Shown in pieces: positions 34,221 to 45,805 of a DNA stretch of 64,000 bases; positions within the stretch are counted from its first letter, which is position 1; every line of letters begins with the position of its first letter. The DNA comes from an uncultured Pseudomonadota bacterium (GTDB lineage: Bacteria > Pseudomonadota > Gammaproteobacteria > Burkholderiales > Rhodocyclaceae): the NCBI GenBank assembly GCA_946479855.1, contig CAMLHL010000003.1:16763-80762 (forward strand). The letters run 5' to 3'. A program made the translations under genes and the position numbers. The notes under the pieces were generated by a model, which ran no database searches, was not told where the DNA came from, and worked only from the letters and a program-made list of their open reading frames with translations.

Positions 34221-35078
34221 ATGAACAAGACACTCGTCGCTTTGATGTTATTTGTTTCAGCTGGCATCAGCATGCCAGCATTTGCTGCTGAGCCCTCCCT
34301 GCACGAGGTTTATCAAGCCGCGAACGCAGGCAAGCTGGATGACGCCCAGCGCATGATGCGGGAAGTTCTGCAAGCCCACCCGGGCAGCGGCAAGGCCCAC
34401 TACGTCGAGGCCGAACTGTTGGCCAAGCAGGGGCAGGCAAAGCAGGCTGCCAGCGAACTGGCAACCGCCGAGAAACTGGCGCCGGGACTTCCGTTTGCCA
34501 AACCGGAGTCGGTCTCCAGCCTGAAGGCAACGATCAATCATCCCGCTGCCACTACCGCGATCCCGGCCCAGCATGCGCCGGCAACGTCGACATCGAACGA
34601 ATCCAGGTTTCCGACCGGCATGCTCTTCATCGGTCTGGGCCTGATTGCCTTCGTGATCTGGGCCAGCAGGTTCATGAGCAGCCGCAATGCGCTGGCAGGC
34701 GGCATGCCTGCTGCGGCACAGCCGGGCTTTGGCGGTTATCAACCGGCCTATCCGGCGACGCCGTTTGGCAACGCAGCGCAACCGCAAGCTTACGGCCAAC
34801 CGGGCGCAGCTCCCGCTGCCGGAGCCGGGATCGGCTCCCAGTTGCTGGGCGGTCTGGCAACCGGTGCGGCCGTAGGCGCCGGCGTCGTTGCCGGCGAGGC
34901 GCTGATGCATCGCTTCATGGATGGGCACAAGACGACACCAACTGCCGACCAGGCTTTTTCCTCTTTCGACAGCATCCCGAATTTGCCTTCGACCCCGTTG
35001 AACGATCTGGGCGGCAGTGATTTCGGCATCGCTGACAGCGCCTCATGGGATGACGGCGGGGATAGCGACTGGAATTAA
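34221..35078 (+). CDS. Exported/membrane protein with TPR-like N-terminal region
   Basis: 285-residue protein. It has a signal peptide (MNKTLVALMLFVSAGISMPAFA), then a tetratricopeptide-like helical part (LHEVYQAANAGKLDDAQRMMREVLQAHPGSGKAHYVEAELLAKQG), a transmembrane helix (GMLFIGLGLIAFVIWASRF), a Gly/Ala/Gln/Tyr-rich stretch and an acidic tail (DDGGDSDWN). GGGAG precedes the ATG. The Gly-rich tail resembles that of YgcG/TPM-type proteins but I would not assign a family. Function unknown. Confidence 0.7.
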   Translation: MNKTLVALMLFVSAGISMPAFAAEPSLHEVYQAANAGKLDDAQRMMREVLQAHPGSGKAHYVEAELLAKQGQAKQAASELATAEKLAPGLPFAKPESVSSLKATINHPAATTAIPAQHAPATSTSNESRFPTGMLFIGLGLIAFVIWASRFMSSRNALAGGMPAAAQPGFGGYQPAYPATPFGNAAQPQAYGQPGAAPAAGAGIGSQLLGGLATGAAVGAGVVAGEALMHRFMDGHKTTPTADQAFSSFDSIPNLPSTPLNDLGGSDFGIADSASWDDGGDSDWN

Positions 35079-35088
35079 CCGCCTCCCT

Positions 35089-35601
35089 TCATTCCCTGGC
35101 AGCGGGGAGCGCGGGCAAATCCGTGCGCTGGCCGCCAGGGACCAGGCAAACCCGCACCCGCGGGTAGTCTCTGCCTTCGCTCATCACATAGTTCAAACTG
35201 CCACAAATCCGCCGCGCGGCCGGATGGCCGCTGGCCAGATGGATTTCGGCGATGCCGGTGGCGGCGGCGAAGCGCAGGGCGGCGGCAAACAACTGGCGGG
35301 CCTGGCCGTGGCGGCGCCAGGCAGGGAGTACGCTGGCCGCCAGTTCCGCCACCGTTTCGCACACCGCCAGATGAATGAAGCCGCTCAGCTCGCCAGCCGG
35401 ATCGACAATGCCAAAACACGGGTCGCGCTGAAAATCGATTCCCCGGACGTAGGCTGCGATCCCGGCATCCGACAGGGCCGTGGCAAAACGGCCGTAACGA
35501 TCGTCGGCATCGAGCTTGAGCAGGTGCTGCTGTACCGCCGGGCGGGCCGAGGCTAACAGCCGGTAGAGGGCGCCAATTTCGGCGCAGGCGATCAGTCCCA
35601 A
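35089..35601 (-). CDS. GNAT-family N-acetyltransferase
   Basis: 170-residue acetyltransferase-like protein. LPAWRRHGQARQLFAAALRFAAATG corresponds to the acetyl-CoA-binding (R/Q)xxGx(G/A) region and LASGHPAARRICGSLNYV to the C-terminal GNAT strand and helix. The substrate is unknown. The frame begins with TTG at 35601 and overlaps the nrdB stop by ten bases, so it is probably the last gene of the ribonucleotide reductase operon, though its link to that pathway is unclear. Confidence 0.72.
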   Translation of the reverse strand: MGLIACAEIGALYRLLASARPAVQQHLLKLDADDRYGRFATALSDAGIAAYVRGIDFQRDPCFGIVDPAGELSGFIHLAVCETVAELAASVLPAWRRHGQARQLFAAALRFAAATGIAEIHLASGHPAARRICGSLNYVMSEGRDYPRVRVCLVPGGQRTDLPALPAARE

Positions 35602-36761
35602 GCCAGCGCCCCACCCGTCTGATACTCGGTGACCCGGGTTTCGAAGAAGTTTTTCTCCTTGCGCAGGTTGGCCTGTTCGTCGAGCCAGGGCAGGACGTTC
35701 TCGGCGCCGGGAAACGGCTCGGCGACGCCGACCTGGCGGGCCCGCCGGTTGGCGATGAAACGGAACTGGGCGACATGCAGTTCGGCGTTGTAGCCGAGAA
35801 TGGGCTCGCGCAGGATATAGGCGGCGTAGACCGTTTCGGCCGCTTCGGCTTCATCCCATAGTTCGCGCAGCGCCACCGGGTCAAGGGTCAGTTTTTCCTC
35901 GATCAGCAGTTCGCGGATGACACGGATGCCGAAAGCGCAGTGCAGCACCTCGTCGCGCATGATGTACTGCAACTGCTCGGCGGCGCCCTTCATCAGGCCG
36001 CGCCGCTGCAGCGCGAAGACCGGGGTGAAGCCGTTGTAGAACCAGCACCCCTCGAAAATCACGGCGAAGAAGAAATAGGACAGCGCGAATTCGTGCAGGT
36101 TGGCCCGGTCCTCCAGATCGAAATCCGAGCGCAACACCTTCTCCAGCCGACGGTTGGCCAGCGCGATCTTGCCGTGAATGGCCGGCACGACGCGGTAGCG
36201 GTTGTAGATTTCCTGCTGGTCGAGGCCGAGACTTTCGATGCAGTGCTGGTAGGTCCAGGTGTGCAGCGCCTCCTCGTAGACCTGGCGGGCCTGGTAGATC
36301 TGCAGTTCCGGGGCGCTCATCTTCTCCATGACGGCCAGGCCGATGTTGCGCATGGCCAGGATGTCGGAGGTCGTCAGGTAGGCCAGCACGTTCTCGAAGA
36401 CGTGGCGCTCGGCAGCGGAGAGCTTGTGCTGGTAGTCGTGCACGTCCTGCGCCATGCCGATTTCCAGCGGTGTCCAGTGGTTGCGGTTGGCCTTCAGGAA
36501 AAATTCCCAGGCCCACGGATACTTGAATGGCGCCAGTTGGTTGATGTCGGCCTTGCCGTTGACGATGCGCTTGTCGGCGGCCTTGATGGGGGCGAGCACG
36601 GGGTGCGCCGGCAGAATGCTACGGTCAACCGTATTTCTGGCCTGTTTTTCCGGGGCGACCGCATCCAGCGGGAGAGCTTCGGGCGGGATGGCCTTCGCTT
36701 GCGGCACACGCGAGGGCAGATCCCAGTCGTCAAGCAAGGCGCCTGGGGTGGGTGCGTTCAT
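35592..36761 (-). CDS. nrdB: Class Ia ribonucleotide reductase, beta (radical) subunit
   Basis: 389-residue R2 subunit that houses the diiron-tyrosyl radical for aerobic dNTP synthesis. Metal ligands Glu164 and His167 and the radical Tyr171 are visible in YEEALHTWTYQHCIES, with the second-half ligands in FFFAVIFEG and MRDEVLHCAFG. The presence of Tyr171 argues for class Ia and against the radical-less Ic form. It lies downstream of nrdA, with nrdD, the glycyl-radical tail gene and nrdG in between. Confidence 0.94.
   Translation of the reverse strand: MNAPTPGALLDDWDLPSRVPQAKAIPPEALPLDAVAPEKQARNTVDRSILPAHPVLAPIKAADKRIVNGKADINQLAPFKYPWAWEFFLKANRNHWTPLEIGMAQDVHDYQHKLSAAERHVFENVLAYLTTSDILAMRNIGLAVMEKMSAPELQIYQARQVYEEALHTWTYQHCIESLGLDQQEIYNRYRVVPAIHGKIALANRRLEKVLRSDFDLEDRANLHEFALSYFFFAVIFEGCWFYNGFTPVFALQRRGLMKGAAEQLQYIMRDEVLHCAFGIRVIRELLIEEKLTLDPVALRELWDEAEAAETVYAAYILREPILGYNAELHVAQFRFIANRRARQVGVAEPFPGAENVLPWLDEQANLRKEKNFFETRVTEYQTGGALAWD
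36618..36649 (-). repeat. Dispersed GTYGACCGYAGC element in nrdB
   Basis: Exact core GTTGACCGTAGC (36618-36629, minus strand), with an A5 tract 15 bases upstream at 36645-36649. It falls in the non-conserved N-terminal leader of NrdB (ARNTVDRSIL). Confidence 0.8.
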
Positions 36762-36802
36762 GGCAGTTTTTTCTCCGTAAAAGTTGATCAAAACAGCGGC
36801 GC

Positions 36803-37471
36803 TCAGACGTTTCGTATCTCGACCAGCGGCAGGTGAACCGCTACGGCGTCGATCAGTTCGCCGGGTAATGGCAGCGGCCGGCCGGCCCGGCGGCAGGGCT
36901 GCAGCACCAGCCGGGAAATGCCCTGTGCAGCCAGCTGGCAAGCCATCCGGGCCAGCGCACTTGCATCGAGCAATTCGCTATCGACGGTGCAGCGAATTTC
37001 GTGCGCCGTTCCCGCCCTGAGCAGCGCTCCCAGAGCGGCAAGCACCGCCTCGCCCCCCGGCGCCCCGGTAATCCGGCCGTAGTCATCGAATGGACCTTTC
37101 ACATCGAAACCGACCCAGTCGAGCATCGGCAAAGCGGCAGCCAGGCGGTCCGGGTAAATGCCGGCGGTGTGGAGCGCGGTTTCAAAACCGAGCGCCCGGA
37201 CAGCCTTGAGGGCGCTGCCGAGACCGCGTTGCAGCAGCGGTTCGCCGCCGCTGAAGACGAGGCCATCGAGCAGCCCGCGCCGGGTTTCCAGCCAACCGAG
37301 CAGATCGCCCCACGAGCGCTCACCGCCCTGCGGGGAATGCAGGTGCGGGTTGTGGCAATAGCTGCAGCGCCACGGGCAACCCTGGCAGAAAACCACGGCC
37401 GCCAGGCGACCGGGAAAATCGATGGTGGTAAATGGCACCAGGCCGCCCACCACCAGTTCGGCTTCACGCAT
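36803..37471 (-). CDS. nrdG: Anaerobic ribonucleotide reductase activating protein (radical SAM)
   Basis: 222-residue radical-SAM activase that generates the glycyl radical on NrdD. The cluster motif Cys32-x3-Cys36-x2-Cys39 lies in GCPWRCSYCHNPHL, followed by LVFSGGEPLLQ. ATG at 37471 overlaps the stop of the 56-residue glycyl-radical gene (ATGCGTGA), which indicates coupled translation. It is longer than E. coli NrdG and nearer to the NrdG2/PflA-like group. A start eight codons earlier is possible. Confidence 0.92.
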   Translation of the reverse strand: MREAELVVGGLVPFTTIDFPGRLAAVVFCQGCPWRCSYCHNPHLHSPQGGERSWGDLLGWLETRRGLLDGLVFSGGEPLLQRGLGSALKAVRALGFETALHTAGIYPDRLAAALPMLDWVGFDVKGPFDDYGRITGAPGGEAVLAALGALLRAGTAHEIRCTVDSELLDASALARMACQLAAQGISRLVLQPCRRAGRPLPLPGELIDAVAVHLPLVEIRNV

Positions 37472-37634
37472 GGGCAGCCGGTGCCGGTTCGGCAAAATGC
37501 CGGCGCTCGCGGTGCTCGCCCTGCTTGCCGGGATTGAACTCGGAGACAGGCCGGTGGTAACCCATGACGCGGGTCCACACTTCGCAGCGTTGCCGTTGAT
37601 GATCCGGGAGATGCCGTTTATTTGTGTCGGCCAT
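37464..37634 (-). CDS. Separate glycyl-radical C-terminal domain of anaerobic ribonucleotide reductase
   Basis: 56-residue protein. Its middle, CEVWTRVMGYHRPVSEFNPG followed by KQGEHRERRHF, corresponds to the extreme C-terminus of NrdD, where RVxGY holds the glycine that becomes the radical (Gly25 here). It has its own ribosome-binding site (AAAAGGAAAC before ATG) and starts 29 bases after the nrdD stop. The large subunit ends at its zinc-binding cysteines, just before this region would normally begin. The two genes therefore look like a split class III reductase. A sequencing frameshift is a less likely alternative, because the spacer carries a proper start signal. Confidence 0.8.
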   Translation of the reverse strand: MADTNKRHLPDHQRQRCEVWTRVMGYHRPVSEFNPGKQGEHRERRHFAEPAPAAHA

Positions 37635-37663
37635 GATGTTTCCTTTTAGTGAGTATCAATGGT

Positions 37664-39714
37664 TCAGTGGGCCGCTTGCCCGCGTTGGGCAAGCAGTTCT
37701 TCGTCGCACTTCGGGCAGAACTCGTGCTCGCCGGCCAGGTAGCCGTGCTTCGGGCAGATCGAGAAGGTCGGCGTGATCGTGATGTAGGGCAGCCTGAAGC
37801 GCGACAGCGCCGTGCGCACCAGTTGCCGGCAGGCGGCTGGCGTCGAAATGCGTTCGCGCATGTAGAGGTGCAGCACCGTGCCGCCGGTGTAGCGGGTCTG
37901 CAGCTCGTCCTGCCGGGTCAGCGCCTCGAACGGGTCGTCGGTGAAGCCGACCGGCAATTGCGACGAGTTGGTGTAGTACGGCCGCTCGGCGGTCCCGGCC
38001 TGCCGGATGTCCGGCCAACGCTTCCTGTCCTCCCTGGCAAAACGGTAGGTCGTGCCTTCGGCCGGCGTTGCCTCCAGGTTGTAGAGATTGCCGGTTTCCT
38101 CCTGGTAGTCGCGCATCCGCTCGCGCAAGCGCTCGAGCAGGCGCAGCGCCAGCGCATGGCCCTCGGGACTGGCGATGTCGGCGGCGCCGGCGGTGAAGTT
38201 GCGCACCATCTCGTTGATGCCGTTCACGCCGATGGTCGAGAAATGGTTGCGCAGCGTGCCGAGATAGCGCCGGGTGTAAGGGAACAGGCCATCATCCATC
38301 AGCCGCTGGACGACCTTGCGCTTGAGTTCCAGGCTGTCGCGCGCCATGTCGGCCAAACGGTCGACGCGGGCCATCAAGGCGGCTTCGTCACCGGCATGGA
38401 GATGGCCGAGACGGGCGCAGTTGATGGTCACGACGCCGATCGAGCCGGTCTGCTCGGCCGAGCCGAACAGGCCGTTGCCCCGCTTCAGCAGTTCGCGCAG
38501 GTCGAGCTGCAGGCGGCAGCACATCGAGCGCACGTGGTTCGGCTTCATGTCCGAATTGAGGAAGTTCTGGAAATACGGCAGGCCGTACTTGGCGGTCATC
38601 GCGAACAGCCGTTCGGCGTTATCCGACTCCCATGGGAAATCCTCGGTCATGTTGTAGGTCGGGATCGGAAAGGTAAACGCCCTGCCCCGCCGGTCGCCGG
38701 CGCTCATCACCTCGATGTAGGCACGGTTGATCAGGTCCATCTCGGCCTGCAGGTCACCATAGGCAAAAGGCATCTCGATGCCGCCGACGACCGGCACCTG
38801 CTCGCGCAGGTCGGCCGGACAAACCCAGTCGAAGGTCAGATTGGTGAAGGGTGTCTGCGTGCCCCAGCGCGATGGCACATTGAGGTTATAAATGAACTCC
38901 TGCATGCCCTGGCGCACCGCTTCGTAGGAAAGCCCGTCCTTGCGGACAAAGGGTGCCAGGTAGGTGTCAAAGGAGCTGAAGGCCTGGGCACCGGCCCACT
39001 CGTTTTGCAGCGTGCCGAGAAAATTCACCATCTGGCCGAGGGCGCTGGAGAAGTGCCTGGGCGGATCGGCCTCGGGCTTGCCAGGGACGCCGTTGAAGCC
39101 CTCGAACAGCACCTGACGCAGCGACCAGCCGGCACAGTAGCCGGAAAGCATGTCGAGGTCGTGGATGTGGATATCGGCATCGCGATGCGCCTGGCCGATT
39201 TCCGGCGGATAGACATGCGACAGCCAGTAGTTGGCAACCACCTTGCCCCAGACATTGAGAATCAGTCCGCCCAGCGAGTAGCCCTGGTTGGCATTGGCGC
39301 GCACCCGCCAGTCGGCGCGGTCGATATACTCGTCGATCGCCGCGGCGACATCGACCAGCGTCCTGCGATCCTCGCGCAGCCGGTGGTGCTGGTCGCGATA
39401 CGCCACATAAGCGCGGAATGTCCGCAGGTGGTTGGCGTCGACCAGCGTTTGTTCGACGATATCCTGCACCTGCTCGACGGTGGGCGACGAATCGCCATAG
39501 CGGTGACGGACCACCTTGAGCACCCGCGCCGTCAACAACTGCGCCTCGGCCACATCGAATTCCCCGCTCGCAGCCCCGGCGCGAGCCAATGCCGAAGCGA
39601 TGCGCTCGGCCTCGAACGGTACATCGGCACCGTCGCGGCGAAGGATGCGACGCGGCAGCAACGGAGAAAGCAGGCTGATCGCTTCTGGCGTGCTTGCTGG
39701 CAGTCCGTTGGCGC

Positions 39715-39718
<4 letters not shown>
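37664..39718 (-). CDS. nrdD: Anaerobic (class III) ribonucleotide reductase, large part lacking the glycyl-radical tail
   Basis: 684-residue catalytic subunit for oxygen-independent ribonucleotide reduction. It has an N-terminal ATP-cone (ILRRDGADVPFEAERIASAL), the barrel core (HIHDLDMLSGYCAGWSLRQ; PTYNMTEDFPWES) and a zinc site near the end (CPKHGYLAGEHEFCPKCDEEL). The usual RVxGY glycyl-radical segment is absent and is encoded by the next gene. ATG at 39718 overlaps the nrdA stop as ATGA. Activity presumably requires both polypeptides and NrdG. Confidence 0.93.
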
Positions 39719-42480
<2,762 letters not shown>

Positions 42481-42668
42481 GGCGATTCTCCGTATCGGGG
42501 GGCGGAGAATGACGTTGCGTCAGGCCGGAATTCGAGGCGACCGAGCGCGATCCCGGCGGGCAGCAACCCGCGGTCGAATCGGCCAGACGAACGAACGGCA
42601 AGAAAGACACGCAATAAACCTCTCGTCAGGGACACCCCGCCCCAAAACCATGAAAGAAAGTTCGTTGC

Positions 42669-42845
42669 GGCAGGTCTCCTGGCTCTCGGTTCAACGCGCT
42701 TCACCTACCTTCCCGGATGCATCCAGTGGCATGTGTTGGCGAAGCGCTCGCCGATTACAGTTGCGGGGGCAGCCCCGGAATTCGGACCTTGCGGTCCGGC
42801 ACCGGATTCCCGTTTTAATCCCCCGAAGGGGAACCATCAACGCCT
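42669..42845 (-). promoter_or_regulatory. Cobalamin (B12) riboswitch upstream of nrdA
   Basis: Read on the minus strand, the region contains the B12-box GCCACTGGATGCATCCGGGA, the strongly conserved GCTGCCCCCGCAACTGTAA, an upstream hairpin (CCCCTTCGGGGG) followed by AACGGGAATCCGGTGCCGG, and a closing AGGAGACCTGCC. These are the landmarks of the adenosylcobalamin riboswitch. It ends about 190 bases before the nrdA ATG. By analogy with known cases, B12 would switch the operon off so that a B12-dependent class II reductase, presumably encoded elsewhere, takes over. Confidence 0.93.
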
Positions 42846-42885
42846 TCAGTCTATGCCAAAGGATTCGGCATGGTCAAGCCCAGGA

Positions 42886-42901
42886 TTACTAAATGTAGTA
42901 G
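42886..42901. promoter_or_regulatory. NrdR box-like site, proximal
   Basis: TTACTAAATGTAGTAG matches 10 of 16 positions of the NrdR consensus ACACTATATATAGTGT, including the ACTA...AGT dyad. It is one of a pair spaced 31 bases apart, as usual for NrdR. Confidence 0.6.
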
Positions 42902-42916
42902 TCAAACAACATCCTG

Positions 42917-42932
42917 ACACTACCGACAGTAG
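42917..42932. promoter_or_regulatory. NrdR box-like site, distal
   Basis: ACACTACCGACAGTAG matches 10 of 16 NrdR consensus positions and starts exactly 31 bases from the proximal site. Position upstream of an nrd operon supports the call; promoter hexamers could not be fixed. Confidence 0.6.
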
Positions 42933-42976
42933 CCAAAAAAGATGACCACCCTGCCCGCTCGTGAGAAAATCGCCCC

Positions 42977-44338
42977 ATGCGTCCCCTAGCCTTCGTCGAC
43001 CTTGAAACCACCGGTGCTACCGCCACCGCTGACCGCATTACCGAAATCGGCATCGTCGAAGTCGATGCCGACGGCTCGGTCCGCGAATGGCAGCAGCTGG
43101 TCAATCCCGGCACGCGGATCCCGCCCTTTATCGAGCAACTGACCGGCATCAGCAACGAAATGGTCGCCGATGCCCCCTCCTTCGCGGCGGTTGCCGAGGA
43201 GACCATGCGCCGCCTGCAGGGCCGCCTGTTCATCGCCCACAACGCCCGCTTCGACTACGGATTTTTAAAGAACGAATTCAAGCGCCTGGGCATTACCTTT
43301 CGCGCCTCCGTGCTGTGCACCGTCAAGCTGTCGCGTACGCTGTTTCCCGAGCACAAGCGGCACAATCTCGACAGTCTGATCGAGCGCTATGCCCTGCGAG
43401 CCGATGCCCGCCACCGGGCGCTGGCCGACGCCCAGCTGATTCACCAATTTTGGCAAAAAATCCACGTCGACCGTAGCAGCGAAGCCATCGAGGCCGCCCT
43501 GCAGGCGCAAAACGCCCACCCCAGCCTGCCTCCCCACCTCGACGCCGGCATTCTCGAAGATTTGCCCGAGGCGCCGGGCGTGTACCTCTTCTACGCCGAA
43601 AACAACCTGCCGCTCTACATTGGCAAGGCCAAGGATATCCGCCAGCGCGTGCTGTCGCATTTCGCCGGTGATCACAGTTCCGCCAAGGAAATGGCGCTGG
43701 CCCAGCAAGTCAGGCGGATCGACTGGATCGAGACCGCTGGCGAGATCGGCGCCCTGATCAAGGAAGCCGCCCTGGTCAAGGAACTGCAGCCGACGCACAA
43801 CCGCCAGTTGCGCAAGAACGACGAGGCCTGCACCTGGACACTGATTGACGAAGGTGAAGGCTGGCTGCGTCCGCAACTAACGATGCTTGCCGACATCGGC
43901 GTCGGGGCGACGACCGCCTGCTACGGCCTGTTCAAGAGCAGCAAGGAAGCCAACACCGTGCTGCGCAGCCTGGCCGAATCGCACAACCTGTGCGACGTGC
44001 TGCTCGGGCTGGAAAAGGCCAAGCCCGGCAAACCCTGCTTCGGCCACCAGCTCAGGCGCTGCAAGGGCGCCTGCATCGGCCATGAGCCCTATGCCAAACA
44101 CACCGTGCGCCTGGTTTCAGCGCTGGTCGGAGTGAAGCTCGTTTCCTGGCCATTCATCGGCCCGGCGCTGATCCGCGAAGGCGACGAAATCCATGTCGTC
44201 GAAGGCTGGCGCTATCTCGGCACGGCGAAAACCGACGAAGATATCCAGGCCCTCCTCGACAATAGCCGCCCGCCGTTCGACCGCGACACCTACAAGATTC
44301 TGAGCAAATATATCGGCAAGATGACGCCGTTGCGTTGA
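42977..44338 (+). CDS. DnaQ-type 3'-5' exonuclease fused to a GIY-YIG (UvrC/Cho-like) endonuclease
   Basis: 453-residue two-domain nuclease. Residues 1-170 form a DEDDh exonuclease (FVDLETTG; HNARFDYGFL; HRALADAQ). The second part is a GIY-YIG nuclease like UvrC's N-terminal half or Cho (GVYLFYAENNLPLYIGKAKDIRQRVLSHF), including the cysteine-containing segment CFGHQLRRCKGACIG. Such fusions are thought to act in DNA repair. It is divergent from the nrd operon promoter. Confidence 0.9.
   Translation: MRPLAFVDLETTGATATADRITEIGIVEVDADGSVREWQQLVNPGTRIPPFIEQLTGISNEMVADAPSFAAVAEETMRRLQGRLFIAHNARFDYGFLKNEFKRLGITFRASVLCTVKLSRTLFPEHKRHNLDSLIERYALRADARHRALADAQLIHQFWQKIHVDRSSEAIEAALQAQNAHPSLPPHLDAGILEDLPEAPGVYLFYAENNLPLYIGKAKDIRQRVLSHFAGDHSSAKEMALAQQVRRIDWIETAGEIGALIKEAALVKELQPTHNRQLRKNDEACTWTLIDEGEGWLRPQLTMLADIGVGATTACYGLFKSSKEANTVLRSLAESHNLCDVLLGLEKAKPGKPCFGHQLRRCKGACIGHEPYAKHTVRLVSALVGVKLVSWPFIGPALIREGDEIHVVEGWRYLGTAKTDEDIQALLDNSRPPFDRDTYKILSKYIGKMTPLR
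43448..43477 (+). repeat. Dispersed GTYGACCGYAGC element in the exonuclease/GIY-YIG gene
   Basis: Exact core GTCGACCGTAGC (43466-43477), with TTTT 14 bases upstream at 43448-43451 and an A6 tract between. It lies at the junction of the two nuclease domains (KIHVDRSSEA). Confidence 0.8.
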
Positions 44339-44422
44339 AACGCACATTTGCCGACCTGTGACATGGTCATTGCCGGAGCAATCGTGGCACACTGAGCCCA
44401 TGCCATTTACCGTAATCCGGAC

Positions 44423-45448
44423 ATGACCAGGCACCTCTCGACACCGGCGGCAACCGCCACGCCCCCCAGGAAAATTGCACTTGCCTGCCAGGGCGGGGGC
44501 AGCCACACCGCCTTCACCGGCGGCGTGCTGCAAACCATGCTCCGCAATCTCGACCCGGCCCAGCATCAAATCATTGGCCTATCCGGCACCTCGGGAGGCG
44601 CCCTGTGTGCCGCCATCGCCTGGTATGGGCTGCTCCAGGGCAAACCGGCACACGGCGCCGATCTGCTGGAATCATTCTGGCAGAAGATCTCTTCGACGCA
44701 ATTGCCCGATGCCCTGAGCAACCAGTTTCTGGTCTGGCTGCAGCGCAGCGCCAGCTATTTCACCCTGCCGGAAATCAGCCCCTACCAGCTGCCGACCACC
44801 AGCCAGGACCATCTGGGCAAACTCCTCAATCAGCACATCGACTTCGCCCGCCTGCCCGCCCTGATCAAACCGGATTCACCGCGCCTGCTGGTCGGCGCAG
44901 TGGAAGTGCTGTCGGGAAAATTTACCGTTTTCCATTCGCATCATGGCTTGCCCGAAAAACGGATCAGCGTCGGCGCCCTGCTTGCCTCGGCCGCCATTCC
45001 CGATCTCTTCCGCGCCGTCCACCTGGGCAATGGGATTTACTGGGATGGCCTGTTTTCAGAGAATCCGCCGGTACGCAGCTTTCTGGCCGGAGAACAGCGC
45101 CACGAGGCGAAACCGGACGAAATCTGGGTCATCCAGATCAACCCGGAAAAGCGTTCGAGCGAACCCAAGACCAACAGCGACATCGTCGACCGCCGAAATG
45201 AACTGTCCGGCAATCTCTCGCTGAATCAGGAACTCTTCTTTGTCGAGCAGACCAACGACTGGCTCCGCAAAGGCTGGCTGACTGCTGGGCATTTCAAGCA
45301 TGTCACCGTGCGTAAAATCCCGCTGCGACTCGAACTCGACTATCCGTCAAAGCTCGACCGCAGCGCCGATTTCATCAATTCCCTGATCGCCGAAGGGCGC
45401 CGCGAGGCCACCGAATTTCTCCATCACCTGCCGAGCCCCACCCCCTGA
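44423..45448 (+). CDS. Patatin-like phospholipase
   Basis: 341-residue protein with the patatin catalytic dyad: Ser57 in the GTSGG elbow (IGLSGTSGGALCA) and Asp208 in IYWDGLFSENPPV. ACQGGGSHTAFTGGVLQ supplies the oxyanion-hole glycines. There is no signal peptide, so it is probably cytoplasmic or injected into another compartment. Lipid substrate and role are unknown. Confidence 0.9.
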   Translation: MTRHLSTPAATATPPRKIALACQGGGSHTAFTGGVLQTMLRNLDPAQHQIIGLSGTSGGALCAAIAWYGLLQGKPAHGADLLESFWQKISSTQLPDALSNQFLVWLQRSASYFTLPEISPYQLPTTSQDHLGKLLNQHIDFARLPALIKPDSPRLLVGAVEVLSGKFTVFHSHHGLPEKRISVGALLASAAIPDLFRAVHLGNGIYWDGLFSENPPVRSFLAGEQRHEAKPDEIWVIQINPEKRSSEPKTNSDIVDRRNELSGNLSLNQELFFVEQTNDWLRKGWLTAGHFKHVTVRKIPLRLELDYPSKLDRSADFINSLIAEGRREATEFLHHLPSPTP

Positions 45449-45805
45449 CATTCCTTCCCGACAGCCCGGCATTACCGGCTGCCGCCGAAAGAATCATTCC
45501 CATCGATAACGGCAACCTGCAGTTCCGATGCCCACCCAATTTCAAATGACTGGGCCAGCCGGCTCAAGGGCTGGAATTTCACTGGGCATCGAGTCGCCTC
45601 ACCAAGGTTTCAAATAACCTGGCCGGCCGAGCAGGCCTGGAAATAAACGAGGCATGATCTGGCGACAGCATCGCCACCCGGCCAGGAAGGTGATAAGGCG
45701 TGAGGCACACCGAGCAGGAAGTGCAGCCCATTCCGTGCAGCCCCCCCCTGACCTAGGCACCCCACCGAGAGCAAACTGCTCGGCAGAGCGGCACCAGCTG
45801 GCCGA
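45449..45805. other. Intergenic region, no feature found
   Basis: This 357-base gap between converging genes has no convincing frame, terminator hairpin or copy of the dispersed element. A locally repetitive CCTGGCCGGCCGAGCAGG stretch near 45620 has weak self-complementarity only. Confidence 0.5.
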
